This document shows, piece after piece, positions 27,513-36,582 of a stretch of DNA of 64,000 bases; the first letter of the stretch is position 1; every line of letters begins with the position of its first letter. Source of the stretch: Actinacidiphila oryziradicis (GTDB taxonomy: Bacteria; Actinomycetota; Actinomycetes; Streptomycetales; Streptomycetaceae); assembly GCF_005047355.1 (NCBI RefSeq), contig NZ_SUMC01000001.1:62001-126000 (forward strand), given 5' to 3'. Under the pieces are notes generated by a model. The model searched no databases, was not told the DNA's origin, and saw only the letters and a list, made by a program, of their open reading frames with translations. A program made the translations under genes and the position numbers.

Positions 27513-29036
27513 CTACCCGGCGAGCTTGCCGCGGTTCGCCTTGCTCCAGGCCTTGGGGAGCCGCGCCTCGACATCGGCGGCGATCTTCCGCTCCGCTTGG
27601 ACCAGCGCCTCGTACGCCTGCTGGCTCTCGCCCGCCGCGGCGGCCTGTACGGCGACGCCGACGATGGCCTGGCGGCAGATCACGCTGTCCTGGTGCTCGC
27701 CGAGCAGTTGCGCGATGGATTTCATCCGCCGGGTGTGTTTCTGTGCGGGCTTACCGAGTACCGGCCGGGCCGCCTCCGAGCTGTAGCGGGCGCGCTTGGC
27801 GGCCTTACGGGCGTCATGGAGCGCCACGTCGCGTTCCCTGCCCGGGTCGATGGCGAGGGCGGTCGCGATGCGGCGGCCCAGGCGACGGTGGTCGCGCCGG
27901 ACCACCTTGGCGACCGCCTTCCGGGCCGGGGCCTTGGCGGCGCCCCGCAGGGGCGGCTCGGCGAGGAGGGCGTCGAGCCGGTCCAGGAGAGTGAAGTAGC
28001 GGGTGCCGTTCAGCTCGCGCAGCAGCTCTCCGCGGGCTTCCGGGTGGGCGGCGGCGAGCGTGCCGAGCAGGCGGCGGCGGACGGCGTCGGTGGCGAGTTC
28101 CGGGGGCAGCCCGGCGAGGCGGGCGGCGATCCGTTCGGCGAGTACCTCGCGGTCGCGTTCCACGCCGAGGACCCCGGCGAGCCACTTCAGCTCATCGCCG
28201 ACCGGGTCGGTGACGGCGCGGTCCAACTGGCGGCCGAAGCTCTTGAGCGCGCTGCGCAGCCGCCGGGTGGAGACCCGCATCTGGTGGACGGCGTCCTCCT
28301 CGTCACGTCGCACCTGCGGATCGTAGACGGCGATGGCCCTGACCTGCGCGTGGAGGTAGGCGAGTGCGGTGTCGCCGGCGCTGTGCAGCACGCCGGGCGG
28401 CTCGGGCGGGCGGACGGCGCCGGCGAGGCGGTCGCCGAGGGCGCGGGCCAATTTGGAGGGCGAGGTGGAGCGGTGCAGCCCTGCGTGGGCGAGGCGTTCC
28501 TCGATCGCGTCGAGGAGCTTCGGCCTGCCGCCCAGGAGTTCGACCTCGGTCTCGTTCCATGCGGTGGCGGTGACACTTCCCCGGACGAGCAGGACCTGCG
28601 CGGTGACATGGTCGTAGGCGATCTCCGCGAGGGGGCTGCCGTCGTCGTCGACCAGATGGACGCGGCGCCGGTCGTTCTTGATCCGTACGACGGGGATCAG
28701 GGCATGTCCCCGGGTGAACACCGCGACCTCGTCGGCCAGTTCCGCGGGCACGGCCCTTGCGCCCTTGCCGAGCGGGGCGTGCACTTCGGTGCGGGTGTCG
28801 GCTCCGTCCGCGGGCAGTTTCAGATGCCACCCGGCGTCATCACCGCCGGTGCGGCGGCGCAGCGTGATCCGGCGTACGGCCAGCCGCAGGTCTGCCGTGT
28901 CGAAGTAGACCGCGTCCAGCTTCGCGGGCTCCAGCTCCCGTACTCCCGCGACCCCGGGCAGTCCGGCGAGATCGGGCGCCTCTACCCGACCCTCCGATTC
29001 ATACTTACGTTCGATTTCCTGCATGCGCTTGCCCAT
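27513..29036 (-). CDS. CYTH and CHAD domain-containing protein
   Basis: About 507 residues. The N-terminal CYTH domain carries the EIERKYE (E-x-E-x-K) triphosphate-binding motif, typical of inorganic triphosphatases and thiamine-triphosphatase-like enzymes, with VYFDTADLRLAVRRITLRRR following. The C-terminal CHAD domain (~230-500) is helical and His/Arg-rich (VHQMRVSTRRLRSALKSF, LHDARKAAKRARYSSE), a fold known to bind polyphosphate. Polyphosphate or triphosphate metabolism is likely. The start could be 29036 or the ATG 12 bp downstream. It follows rodA after 106 bp. Confidence 0.88.
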   Translation of the reverse strand: MGKRMQEIERKYESEGRVEAPDLAGLPGVAGVRELEPAKLDAVYFDTADLRLAVRRITLRRRTGGDDAGWHLKLPADGADTRTEVHAPLGKGARAVPAELADEVAVFTRGHALIPVVRIKNDRRRVHLVDDDGSPLAEIAYDHVTAQVLLVRGSVTATAWNETEVELLGGRPKLLDAIEERLAHAGLHRSTSPSKLARALGDRLAGAVRPPEPPGVLHSAGDTALAYLHAQVRAIAVYDPQVRRDEEDAVHQMRVSTRRLRSALKSFGRQLDRAVTDPVGDELKWLAGVLGVERDREVLAERIAARLAGLPPELATDAVRRRLLGTLAAAHPEARGELLRELNGTRYFTLLDRLDALLAEPPLRGAAKAPARKAVAKVVRRDHRRLGRRIATALAIDPGRERDVALHDARKAAKRARYSSEAARPVLGKPAQKHTRRMKSIAQLLGEHQDSVICRQAIVGVAVQAAAAGESQQAYEALVQAERKIAADVEARLPKAWSKANRGKLAG

Positions 29037-29142
29037 GTCTGAAAACGTAATCGCGCGTTCAGCCTCCCGCAATAGCGCGTTAGCCCAGGCCCGGGCCGCC
29101 CCGCCCACGCCGGGGAGGCGGCACCCGGGCCTGCCCCGGGCC

Positions 29143-30342
29143 CTACGCCGATATGGGCCGCTGCATACGTACCGCCTGGAGCAAACCGATGGCGACCCAG
29201 ACAGCGAACATGGAGGAGCCGCCGTAGGAGACGAAGGGCAGCGGGAGGCCGGCGACGGGCATGATGCCCAGGGTCATGCCGATGTTCTCGAAGGCCTGGA
29301 AGGCGAACCAGGCGATGATGCCGGCGGCGACGATGGTGCCGTAGAGGTCGGTGGCGTCCCGGGCGATCTTGCAGGCACGCCACAGGACGATGCCGAGAAG
29401 GACGATGATGATCGCGGCGCCGACGAAGCCGAGCTCCTCCCCCGCCACGGTGAAGACGAAGTCGGTCTGCTGCTCGGGGACGAACTGGCCGGTGGTCTGG
29501 GTGCCGTGGAAGAGGCCCTTGCCGAGGAGGCCGCCGGAACCGATGGCGATGCGGGCCTGGTTGGTGTTGTAGCCGACACCTGATGGGTCGAGGGCGGGGT
29601 TGGCGAAGGCGGCGAAGCGGTCGATCTGGTACTGGCCGAGGATATGCAGCTTCCAGACCACCACCGCGCCGGAGCAGCCGGCGCCGATCAGACCGAGGAC
29701 CCAGCGGTTGGAGGCGCCGGAGGCGAGCAGCACCCCGAGCACGGTCACCGTCATCACCATCACCGAGCCGAGGTCGGGCATCCCCATGATGATCGCCATG
29801 GGGACGGCCGCCCAGCAGAGGGACTGCGCGACGGTGCGGTGATCCGGGTGCAGCCGGTCGCCCGCGTCGACCTGGGCGGACAACAGGCTGGCCATCGCCA
29901 GAATTATGGTGATCTTGGCGAACTCGGACGGCTGGAGAGAGAAGCCGCCGCCCAGCACGATCCAGTTGCGGTTGCCGTTGATCGTGGCACCCAGCGGTGA
30001 CAGGACCGCCAGCAGCAGGAGCAGCACGAACCCGTACAGGAAGGGCACGGCCACCCGCAGCCGGCGGTGGCCGAGCGCCACCGTACCGACCGCCAGGCCC
30101 ATCCCGATCGCGGCGTTCAACAGGTGCCTGACCAGGAAGTAGTACTGGTCGCCATGGGTGAGCGAGGTACGGCCGCGGGTCGCGGAGTAGACGAGCAGGC
30201 TGCCGATGAGGGAGAGGGCGACGGCGGCGGCCAGCAGCATCCAGTCCATCCGGCGCGCTATCGAGTCGCGGGCCAGAAGCCTGCCGAAGGTACCGCGCTC
30301 GGGGCTGAACCGCCGGATGGCGTAACCGCTGGCGGTGGTCAT
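29143..30342 (-). CDS. rodA: FtsW/RodA/SpoVE-family peptidoglycan polymerase
   Basis: SEDS-family glycosyltransferase of the elongation/spore-wall machinery, 399 residues with about ten membrane segments. Conserved stretches are NRNWIVLGGGFSLQPSEFAKI (catalytic loop region), FVPEQQTDFVFTVAGEELGF and PFVSYGGSSM. The ATG at 30342 overlaps the pbp2 stop by four bases, so the SEDS polymerase and its cognate transpeptidase are made together. In Streptomyces coelicolor the equivalent gene (sfr) belongs to the mre cluster required for intact spore walls. Confidence 0.95.
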   Translation of the reverse strand: MTTASGYAIRRFSPERGTFGRLLARDSIARRMDWMLLAAAVALSLIGSLLVYSATRGRTSLTHGDQYYFLVRHLLNAAIGMGLAVGTVALGHRRLRVAVPFLYGFVLLLLLAVLSPLGATINGNRNWIVLGGGFSLQPSEFAKITIILAMASLLSAQVDAGDRLHPDHRTVAQSLCWAAVPMAIIMGMPDLGSVMVMTVTVLGVLLASGASNRWVLGLIGAGCSGAVVVWKLHILGQYQIDRFAAFANPALDPSGVGYNTNQARIAIGSGGLLGKGLFHGTQTTGQFVPEQQTDFVFTVAGEELGFVGAAIIIVLLGIVLWRACKIARDATDLYGTIVAAGIIAWFAFQAFENIGMTLGIMPVAGLPLPFVSYGGSSMFAVWVAIGLLQAVRMQRPISA

Positions 30343-32543
30343 GACCAGTACCGCCTTCCGAGCAGTAGCTTCTCGTTGCGGTCGGGGGTGAGGGCGGCGA
30401 GTACGGTGCCCTGGCCGGTGCCCTGGGAAACAGGCGCCGAGGGGATCGCGAAGGACACCTGGGCGACCGTGCCGTCGGCGGTGATCTTGGGGAGCTTGGT
30501 CGTGGCCTGCGGGAGCAGCGCCTTCTTGCTGTCGATCGAGCCGTCGCTCTGGATTCCGTACATCGCTTCGTAGATCTTGCGGACGGCGTTGCCGGAACCG
30601 CCGGAGCCGGTGCCGCCCTGCGAGATCGTCATGACGACCGCGTAGTCCTTGGTGTACGTGGCGAACCACGAGGTGGTCTGCTTGCCCTGGACCTCAGCGG
30701 TACCGGTCTTGGCGTGCAGGGTGATCTTGTTCTGCGGCCAGCCGCCGAACTTCCAGGCGGCGGTACCGCCGGTGACCACGCCGGCCAGCGCCTGGTTTAT
30801 GTACTTCAGGGTCTCCTTGTTGTCCGGCAGCTTGCCCTTCACCTGGGGCTTGATCTGCTGCACGGTTTTGCCGTCGGCGCTGATGACCGCCTTGCCGATG
30901 CTCGGCTGGTAGAGGGTGCCGCCGTTGCTGATGGCGGAGTAGATCATGGCTTCCTGGATCGGGGTGAGCAGCGTGTCGCCCTGCCCGATCGCGTAGTTGA
31001 CCGAGTCACCGGCGCGCATCACATAGCCGTCCACGCAGTTCTCGCGGGCGATCTGGGCGGCGTAGGACTGGTCCTTGCTTTTGGCGACCTTGCACCAGTA
31101 GGTCTTGTTGGCGTCGTAGTACGCCTGCTTCCACTGGCGGTCGGGGACCCGGCCGGTGACCTCGCCCGGCAGGTCGATGCCGGTCGTGGCGCCAAGGCCG
31201 AATTCCTTGGCCGTCTTGTAGAACCAGTCCTTGGGGTGCTTGACCGGCTTGGTGCCGCCGTCCTTGAGCCACTCCTTGTAGGCCAGGCCGTAGAAGACGG
31301 TGTCGCAGGAGATCTCCAGCGCCTTGCCGAGGTTGATGCCGCCGAAGCTCTCGCCCTCGAAGTTCTTGAAGACCCGGCCGCCGATGGTCATCGAGGAGGT
31401 GCAGGGATAGCTGCCGTTCAGCGGGTAGCCCGCCTGGACCGCGGCGGAGGTCGAGACCACCTTGAAGGTGGAGCCGGGGGCCGACTGACCCTGTATGGCC
31501 CGGTTCAGCAGCGGGTAGTTGGAGGACTTGCCGGTCAACTGCTTGTAGTTCTTGGCGGAGATGCCGCCGACCCAGACGTTGGGGTCGTACGTGGGCGCGC
31601 TGGCCATCGCGACGACATGGCCGGTGTGCACGTCCATCACCACGACGGCGCCGGAATCGGCCTTGTAGTAGCTGTTGGTGACCTTGTCATAGGTCTTGCG
31701 GGCGTCCGTCATCGCCTGGTTCAGCTCCTTCTCGGCGACGGCCTGGACGCGCGAGTCGATGCTGGTGACGACGCTGCTGCCGGGCGTGGCGGCGGTGTCA
31801 CCGGCCTTGCCGATGATGCGGCCGAGATTGTCCACCTGGTAGCGGGTGACGCCGGCCTTGCCGCGCAGCTGGGAGTCGTACGTACGCTCCAGGCCGGAGC
31901 GGCCGATCTGGTCGGAGCGGAGCAGCGGGGTGCTCGTCTTCTCCGACGCGGTGAGCTCGGTGTCGGTGACGGGTGAGAGGTAGCCGAGCACCTGGGAGGC
32001 GTTGGCGCCGCTGGGTGAGGGGTAGCGCCGTACGGCGGTGGGCTCAGCGGTTATGCCGGGGAAGTCCTCGCGGCGCTCCATGATCTGCAGCGCCTGCTGG
32101 GTGGTGGCTTTGTCGGTGACCGGGATGGGCTGGTACGGGGAGCCGTTCCAGCACGGCTTGGGGGTCTTGGCGTCGCAGAGCCGGACCTTGTTCATCGCGT
32201 CCTGGGGCTTCATGCCGAGGACTGCGGCGAGCCGGGTGAGGACGGCCTTGCCGCCGTCGCTCTGCTTGAGCAGATCGGTGCGGCTGGCGGAGACGACGAG
32301 ACGGGTCTCGTTGTCGGCGAGCGGAATGCCCTTGTCGTCGAGGATCGAGCCGCGCACCGCGGGGGTGACGACATCCTGGACGTTGTTGCTGGCGGCTTCG
32401 GTCGCGTACTGGTTGCCGTTGCGGATCTGCAGATACCACAGGCGCCCGCCGAGGGTACCGAGGAGGGAGAGGACCAGGACCTGCAGAATGATCAGCCGGA
32501 TGGTGACCCTGGAGGTGCGTCCGGTCTCGGGAATGTTGCTCAC
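30339..32543 (-). CDS. mrdA: Class B penicillin-binding protein 2
   Basis: Transpeptidase partner of the RodA-type polymerase, 734 residues. It has one N-terminal membrane anchor (LIILQVLVLSLLGTLGG), a dimerisation region with RGSILDDKGIPLA, then the transpeptidase domain with active-site STFK (in SAPGSTFKVV), a YSAISNGG motif and HAKTGTAE (KTG box). The GTG at 32543 overlaps the mreD stop. The extracytoplasmic Cys residues are noteworthy and may form disulfides. Confidence 0.95.
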   Translation of the reverse strand: MSNIPETGRTSRVTIRLIILQVLVLSLLGTLGGRLWYLQIRNGNQYATEAASNNVQDVVTPAVRGSILDDKGIPLADNETRLVVSASRTDLLKQSDGGKAVLTRLAAVLGMKPQDAMNKVRLCDAKTPKPCWNGSPYQPIPVTDKATTQQALQIMERREDFPGITAEPTAVRRYPSPSGANASQVLGYLSPVTDTELTASEKTSTPLLRSDQIGRSGLERTYDSQLRGKAGVTRYQVDNLGRIIGKAGDTAATPGSSVVTSIDSRVQAVAEKELNQAMTDARKTYDKVTNSYYKADSGAVVVMDVHTGHVVAMASAPTYDPNVWVGGISAKNYKQLTGKSSNYPLLNRAIQGQSAPGSTFKVVSTSAAVQAGYPLNGSYPCTSSMTIGGRVFKNFEGESFGGINLGKALEISCDTVFYGLAYKEWLKDGGTKPVKHPKDWFYKTAKEFGLGATTGIDLPGEVTGRVPDRQWKQAYYDANKTYWCKVAKSKDQSYAAQIARENCVDGYVMRAGDSVNYAIGQGDTLLTPIQEAMIYSAISNGGTLYQPSIGKAVISADGKTVQQIKPQVKGKLPDNKETLKYINQALAGVVTGGTAAWKFGGWPQNKITLHAKTGTAEVQGKQTTSWFATYTKDYAVVMTISQGGTGSGGSGNAVRKIYEAMYGIQSDGSIDSKKALLPQATTKLPKITADGTVAQVSFAIPSAPVSQGTGQGTVLAALTPDRNEKLLLGRRYWS

Positions 32544-33154
32544 AGTCGCCGTCCTCCCTTGGCCAACGGGCCAACCTTGCCGAGCAGACCTGAACGCGCG
32601 CCGCTGATCCGGCCCGGGCTCGGTCCGTAGCCGCCGGCCGTGTCCTCGCCGAGCGGGTCGTTGTCGAATCTGCGGGCCAGGGCCATGATCCAAGGGACGG
32701 TGAAGGGCGCGAGCAGCAGGTCGTAGAGGGCCGCAGTGAACAGCAGCTTGCCCACGCCGACATGCTGGGCCGCGGTGTCGCCGACCATGGCCCCGACAAC
32801 CGAGTAGAGCACTGTGGTGCCGATCGCGGCGGCCACGACGACGAGCATCGGGCCGGCGGCGGAGCGCAGCCGGCCGTTCTCCGGTCTGGCCAGGCCCGCG
32901 AGGTAGCCGATGACGCACAGCACGAGGGCATAGCGCCCGGCGGCGTGGTCGGCGGGTGGGGCGAGGTCGGCGAGCAGGCCGGCGGCAAAGCCGACGAGGC
33001 AGCCGCCGACGGGGCCGTAGGCGAGGGCCAGCCCGAGGACGGTGAGCAGCAGCAGGTCGGGGACGGCGCCGGGCAGGTGGAGCCGGGCCAGCACGCTGAC
33101 CTGGACCACGAGGGCGACCACGACGAGGACGGCGGAGAGCACGACACGTTTCAC
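32540..33154 (-). CDS. mreD: Rod-shape-determining protein MreD
   Basis: This 204-residue protein has five to six membrane segments from residue 3 (VVLSAVLVVVALVVQVSVLA), the conserved PDLLLL region and a basic cytoplasmic tail (SGLLGKVGPLAKGGRRL). The ATG at 33154 is 79 bp after mreC. It bridges MreC and the polymerase complex in the wall-synthesis machinery. Confidence 0.92.
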   Translation of the reverse strand: MKRVVLSAVLVVVALVVQVSVLARLHLPGAVPDLLLLTVLGLALAYGPVGGCLVGFAAGLLADLAPPADHAAGRYALVLCVIGYLAGLARPENGRLRSAAGPMLVVVAAAIGTTVLYSVVGAMVGDTAAQHVGVGKLLFTAALYDLLLAPFTVPWIMALARRFDNDPLGEDTAGGYGPSPGRISGARSGLLGKVGPLAKGGRRL

Positions 33155-33233
33155 CGGGTCCCCCCTGGGGCCGGGGTCGGGGAGCGATGGGGCGTGGGGT
33201 CCGCCGGTGCGGGGATGCGCAGCGATCGCATGG

Positions 33234-34175
33234 TCAGTTCCTCGCGGTGCTGGAGGCGGAAGGACCGGCTCCAGGGCTCTGGGTGACGGTGACCGTCACC
33301 GTCGGGGCGGGGGTGGGCTTGGCGGGGAGCACCGCGTCGCGCGGGTCGGTGCGCGGAGCCTCGACGACGACACCGACGATGTCCAGGCTGGTGAAGCCGA
33401 CGAACGGCTGGACCTGCACGGTGCGGGTGAGGCTGCCGCCGGCCGGGTCGACCTCGATGATCCGGCCGACCGGTACGCCGGGCACGAACGGCTTGCCGGC
33501 CTGTGAGCCGAAGGTGACCAGCCGGTCGCCCTTCTTGACCTTCGCCTTGCCGTTGAGCAGCTGCACGCGCATGGCGCGGTTGCCCTGGCCGGTGGCGAAG
33601 CCCAGCTCGGAGGTCTTCTCCAGGCGGGTGCCCACGGTGAAATCGGGGTCGCAGGCGAGCAGCACGGTGGCGGTGGACGGTCCGACGGTGGTGACCCGGC
33701 CGACGAGTCCGTCGCCATTGAGGACGGTCATGTCGCGCTGGATGCCGTCGTTGCTGCCGGCGTCGATGGTGACCGTCCAGGAGAAGCCCTGGGCGGCTCC
33801 TATGGCGATCACCTGGGCGCCCTTGACCTTGTACTGGCCGGCGGCCGCCGTCTTCAGCAGGCTGTCGAGCTCGCGCGCCTTGTTGCGGTTGATGTCCTTG
33901 CTGCCGAGCTCCTGCTTGAGCTGCGCGTTCTGCCGCTCCAGCTCACTGATCCGGCTGTTGCGGCCGCCGGAGTCGCGTACCGCCGCTATGGCGTTGCCGA
34001 CCGGGTCGACCACACCGGCCACCCCGTTTTCGACCGGTCCGAAAACGGTGGCCGCGACCTGGCGGGCGCCGTCGAGCGGCGACTGCTCGCCACCGCGGAT
34101 GTCCACGGTGATCAGCGCGAACGCGATCGCCACCAGCAGCACCAGCAGAAGCCGGCTCTCTCGTGTGTCCCTCAC
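33234..34175 (-). CDS. mreC: Rod-shape-determining protein MreC
   Basis: A 313-residue, single-span protein: membrane anchor at 8-27 (LLLVLLVAIAFALITVDI), a coiled-coil around 70-100 (ISELERQNAQLKQELGSKD), then a beta-rich periplasmic-type domain (VAIGAAQGFSWTVTIDAGSNDGI). A Pro/Thr/Ser-rich tail ends the protein. It begins with GTG at 34175. It acts as extracytoplasmic scaffold for PBP2-type enzymes. Confidence 0.94.
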   Translation of the reverse strand: MRDTRESRLLLVLLVAIAFALITVDIRGGEQSPLDGARQVAATVFGPVENGVAGVVDPVGNAIAAVRDSGGRNSRISELERQNAQLKQELGSKDINRNKARELDSLLKTAAAGQYKVKGAQVIAIGAAQGFSWTVTIDAGSNDGIQRDMTVLNGDGLVGRVTTVGPSTATVLLACDPDFTVGTRLEKTSELGFATGQGNRAMRVQLLNGKAKVKKGDRLVTFGSQAGKPFVPGVPVGRIIEVDPAGGSLTRTVQVQPFVGFTSLDIVGVVVEAPRTDPRDAVLPAKPTPAPTVTVTVTQSPGAGPSASSTARN

Positions 34176-34311
34176 GGGGGCGGGTCCGTGCCTTCCTCGT
34201 CAGAGCCTGTGTGCGCATGTGTGCACTTGTGTGCCGGAGATAGAACGATCCGGCGTACGGACGGGCAGTCCCGGAGGGACCGCCGTCACCCGTACAGGGG
34301 GTGGTACGAAC

Positions 34312-35343
34312 TCATCTGCGCGGCGATGCGTCCAGTACCTGCTGAAGCGCGTCGAACTCCTCGACACACTTGCCCGCGCCGAGCGCGACGCAGTCGAGCG
34401 GATTCTCGGCGATGTGGATCGGCATGCCCGTCTCGAAGCGCAGCCGCTCGTCCAGGCCGCGCAGCAGTGCACCACCGCCGGCCAGGACGATGCCGCGGTC
34501 CATGATGTCGCCGGACAGCTCGGGAGGGCACTTGTCGAGCGTGGTCTTGACCGCGTCGACGATCGCGTTGACCGGTTCCTCGATCGCCTTGCGGACCTCG
34601 GTGGCCGAGATCACGACGGTCTTGGGGAGCCCGCTGACCAGGTCGCGGCCGCGGATCTCGGTGTGCTCCTCCTCCTTCAGGTCGAAGGCGGAGCCGACGG
34701 TCAGCTTGATCTGCTCGGCCGTACGCTCACCGAGCAGCAGGCTGTACTCCTTCTTGATGTGCTGGATGATCGCGTTGTCCAGCTCGTCCCCGGCGACCCG
34801 GATCGACTGTGCCGTGACGATTCCCCCGAGGGAGATCACAGCCACCTCGGTGGTGCCGCCGCCGATGTCCACCACCATGTTGCCGGTGGCCTCGTGGACC
34901 GGGAGCCCGGAGCCGATCGCGGCGGCCATCGGTTCCTCAATGATGTGCACGGTGCGGGCGCCGGCCTGGGTGGACGCCTCGATGACGGCGCGGCGCTCGA
35001 CTCCGGTGATGCCGGACGGGACGCAGACGACCACCCGGGGGCGGGCCATCCAGCGCCTCTTGTGAATCTTCAGGATGAAGTAGCGCAGCATGCGCTCGGT
35101 GATCTCGAAGTCCGCGATCACGCCGTCCTTGAGCGGGCGCACCGCGACGATATTGCCGGGGGTCCGGCCGATCATCTTCTTGGCCTCGGCGCCGACCGCC
35201 AGGATGCCGCCGGTGTTGGTGTTGATGGCGACGACAGAGGGCTCGTTGAGGACGATCCCGCGACCCCTGACGTACACCAGCGTATTGGCGGTCCCGAGGT
35301 CGACAGCCATATCACGGCCGATGAACGACATGTTGTTCGCCAT
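34312..35343 (-). CDS. mreB: Actin-like protein MreB
   Basis: This 343-residue protein has the actin-ATPase phosphate 1 ([14 protein letters not shown]), phosphate 2 ([18 protein letters not shown]) and adenosine ([18 protein letters not shown]) motifs. The ATG at 35343 ([11 protein letters not shown]) is the family start; the frame extends upstream without homology. It heads the mreB-mreC-mreD-pbp2-rodA operon. In Streptomyces, MreB acts mainly in spore-wall assembly rather than vegetative tip growth. Confidence 0.97.
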   Translation of the reverse strand: MANNMSFIGRDMAVDLGTANTLVYVRGRGIVLNEPSVVAINTNTGGILAVGAEAKKMIGRTPGNIVAVRPLKDGVIADFEITERMLRYFILKIHKRRWMARPRVVVCVPSGITGVERRAVIEASTQAGARTVHIIEEPMAAAIGSGLPVHEATGNMVVDIGGGTTEVAVISLGGIVTAQSIRVAGDELDNAIIQHIKKEYSLLLGERTAEQIKLTVGSAFDLKEEEHTEIRGRDLVSGLPKTVVISATEVRKAIEEPVNAIVDAVKTTLDKCPPELSGDIMDRGIVLAGGGALLRGLDERLRFETGMPIHIAENPLDCVALGAGKCVEEFDALQQVLDASPRR

Positions 35344-35566
35344 GAGGATACGTCTGGCCTTCCCGAGCAGGAGCGATGGGGGGAGTGAGGGCACGGCGGA
35401 TGCGCTGCGTGCGGAGAGATGAAGCGGAGGACTCCATCGTAGTCGCGCCCGCCGGGGCACGGGGTCTCAGGGTTCCGTCGCCATTGTCATCAGAACACAC
35501 AGCTGTCCCCAGTAATGGTGACGTCGTGTCGGCAGAATTGGTTCCCCAACGGCTTCGCGTTATGCG

Positions 35567-35599
35567 AATGGGCGGACGAAAAATTTCCGGCCGCCCATT
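35567..35599 (-). terminator. Hairpin after ndk
   Basis: AATGGGCGG and CCGCCCATT flank a 15-base, partly A/T loop, 22 bp beyond the ndk stop. The 278-bp gap 35344-35621 otherwise holds the presumed mreB promoter region, in which I could not fix a -10/-35 pair. Confidence 0.6.
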
Positions 35600-35621
35600 G
35601 AGCTGATCGGGCGTCAGCCCG

Positions 35622-36035
35622 TCAGGCAAGGCCCGGGTAGAAAATCTTGATCTCACGCTCGGCGGACTCCTCGGAGTCCGAGGCGTGGATGAGATTCTCC
35701 CGCACGATCGTCCCGAAGTCCCCCCGGATGGAGCCAGGGGCAGCCGCGATCGGGTCGGTCGGCCCGGCCAGGGCGCGTACGCCCGCGATGACGCTCTCGC
35801 CCTCGACGACGAGCACGGCCACCGGGCCGGAGAGCATGAACTCCATCAGCGGCTCATAGAAGGGCCGGCCCACATGTTCGGCGTAATGGGCCTCCAGGGT
35901 GGCCCGGTCCAGCTTGCGCAACTCCAACGCGGTGATCGTCCAGTCGGCCTTGCGTTCGATACGGCCGATGATCTCGCCGATCAGGCCGCGCCGGACGGCA
36001 TCAGGCTTCAGCAGGACCAGGGTGCGCTGGCTCAC
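35622..36035 (-). CDS. ndk: Nucleoside diphosphate kinase
   Basis: Equilibrates NTP and dNTP pools by a phospho-His intermediate. It has 137 residues: QRTLVLLKPDAVRRGLIGEIIGR (ATP site), and SGPVAVLVVEGESV. The active-site His is found in FGTIVRENLIHASDSEESAEREI. The start is GTG at 36035, ten codons inside the longest open frame. Confidence 0.97.
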   Translation of the reverse strand: MSQRTLVLLKPDAVRRGLIGEIIGRIERKADWTITALELRKLDRATLEAHYAEHVGRPFYEPLMEFMLSGPVAVLVVEGESVIAGVRALAGPTDPIAAAPGSIRGDFGTIVRENLIHASDSEESAEREIKIFYPGLA

Positions 36036-36235
36036 GGTGGGGACTCCAAAATTTCTGACGATCACGGCGGGTTACGCCGCACGATACCGGGCGCATATAA
36101 GAGCCCGGCACCGGGATCCGCTTTCTCCGATCAGGCCGCGGCTAATCGCCTCGGGATCAACCGCGCGTCGGCGGGGACAACACGGATACGGGCGCCATGT
36201 ACGGCAAGTCAACCATTCGGCACCGGCAACGGCCG

Positions 36236-36571
36236 TCAAGCCGCTTGCGCCGCGTGCCGGGCCTTGGCCTCGTCAATCTTCCGGCCGTAGCGGATCGACG
36301 CCCACCACAGCGCCGCGAAGACGGCGCCGAGGAAGAACATCGTGGGCAGGACGAAACCGCTCGCGACCAGACCGGCTTGGAGCACCCAGCCGGCCGTCAG
36401 GCCGCCGGGACGGGTGATGACGCCGCACAGCAGCACACACAGCACCATGGCGATGCCACTCACCATCCACACAGTGCCGACCGAGAGGCCGGGCTGTTTC
36501 ATCGCGACCAGACCGGCGAAACCGATCACAAAGAATTCACCGATCAAAGTGCTCGCGCACAGGGTCCGCAT
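36236..36571 (-). CDS. DUF4233 small membrane protein
   Basis: This 111-residue protein has four hydrophobic segments (LIGEFFVIGFAGLVA, VWMVSGIAMVLCVLLCGVI, GWVLQAGLVASGFVLP, MFFLGAVFAALWWAS) and a charged C-terminal tail (RYGRKIDEAKARHAAQ). It lies 11 bp after folC and so is probably cotranscribed with it. The folC-DUF4233-ndk order is common in actinomycetes. Function unknown. Confidence 0.85.
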   Translation of the reverse strand: MRTLCASTLIGEFFVIGFAGLVAMKQPGLSVGTVWMVSGIAMVLCVLLCGVITRPGGLTAGWVLQAGLVASGFVLPTMFFLGAVFAALWWASIRYGRKIDEAKARHAAQAA

Positions 36572-36582
36572 CGCCGCTCACT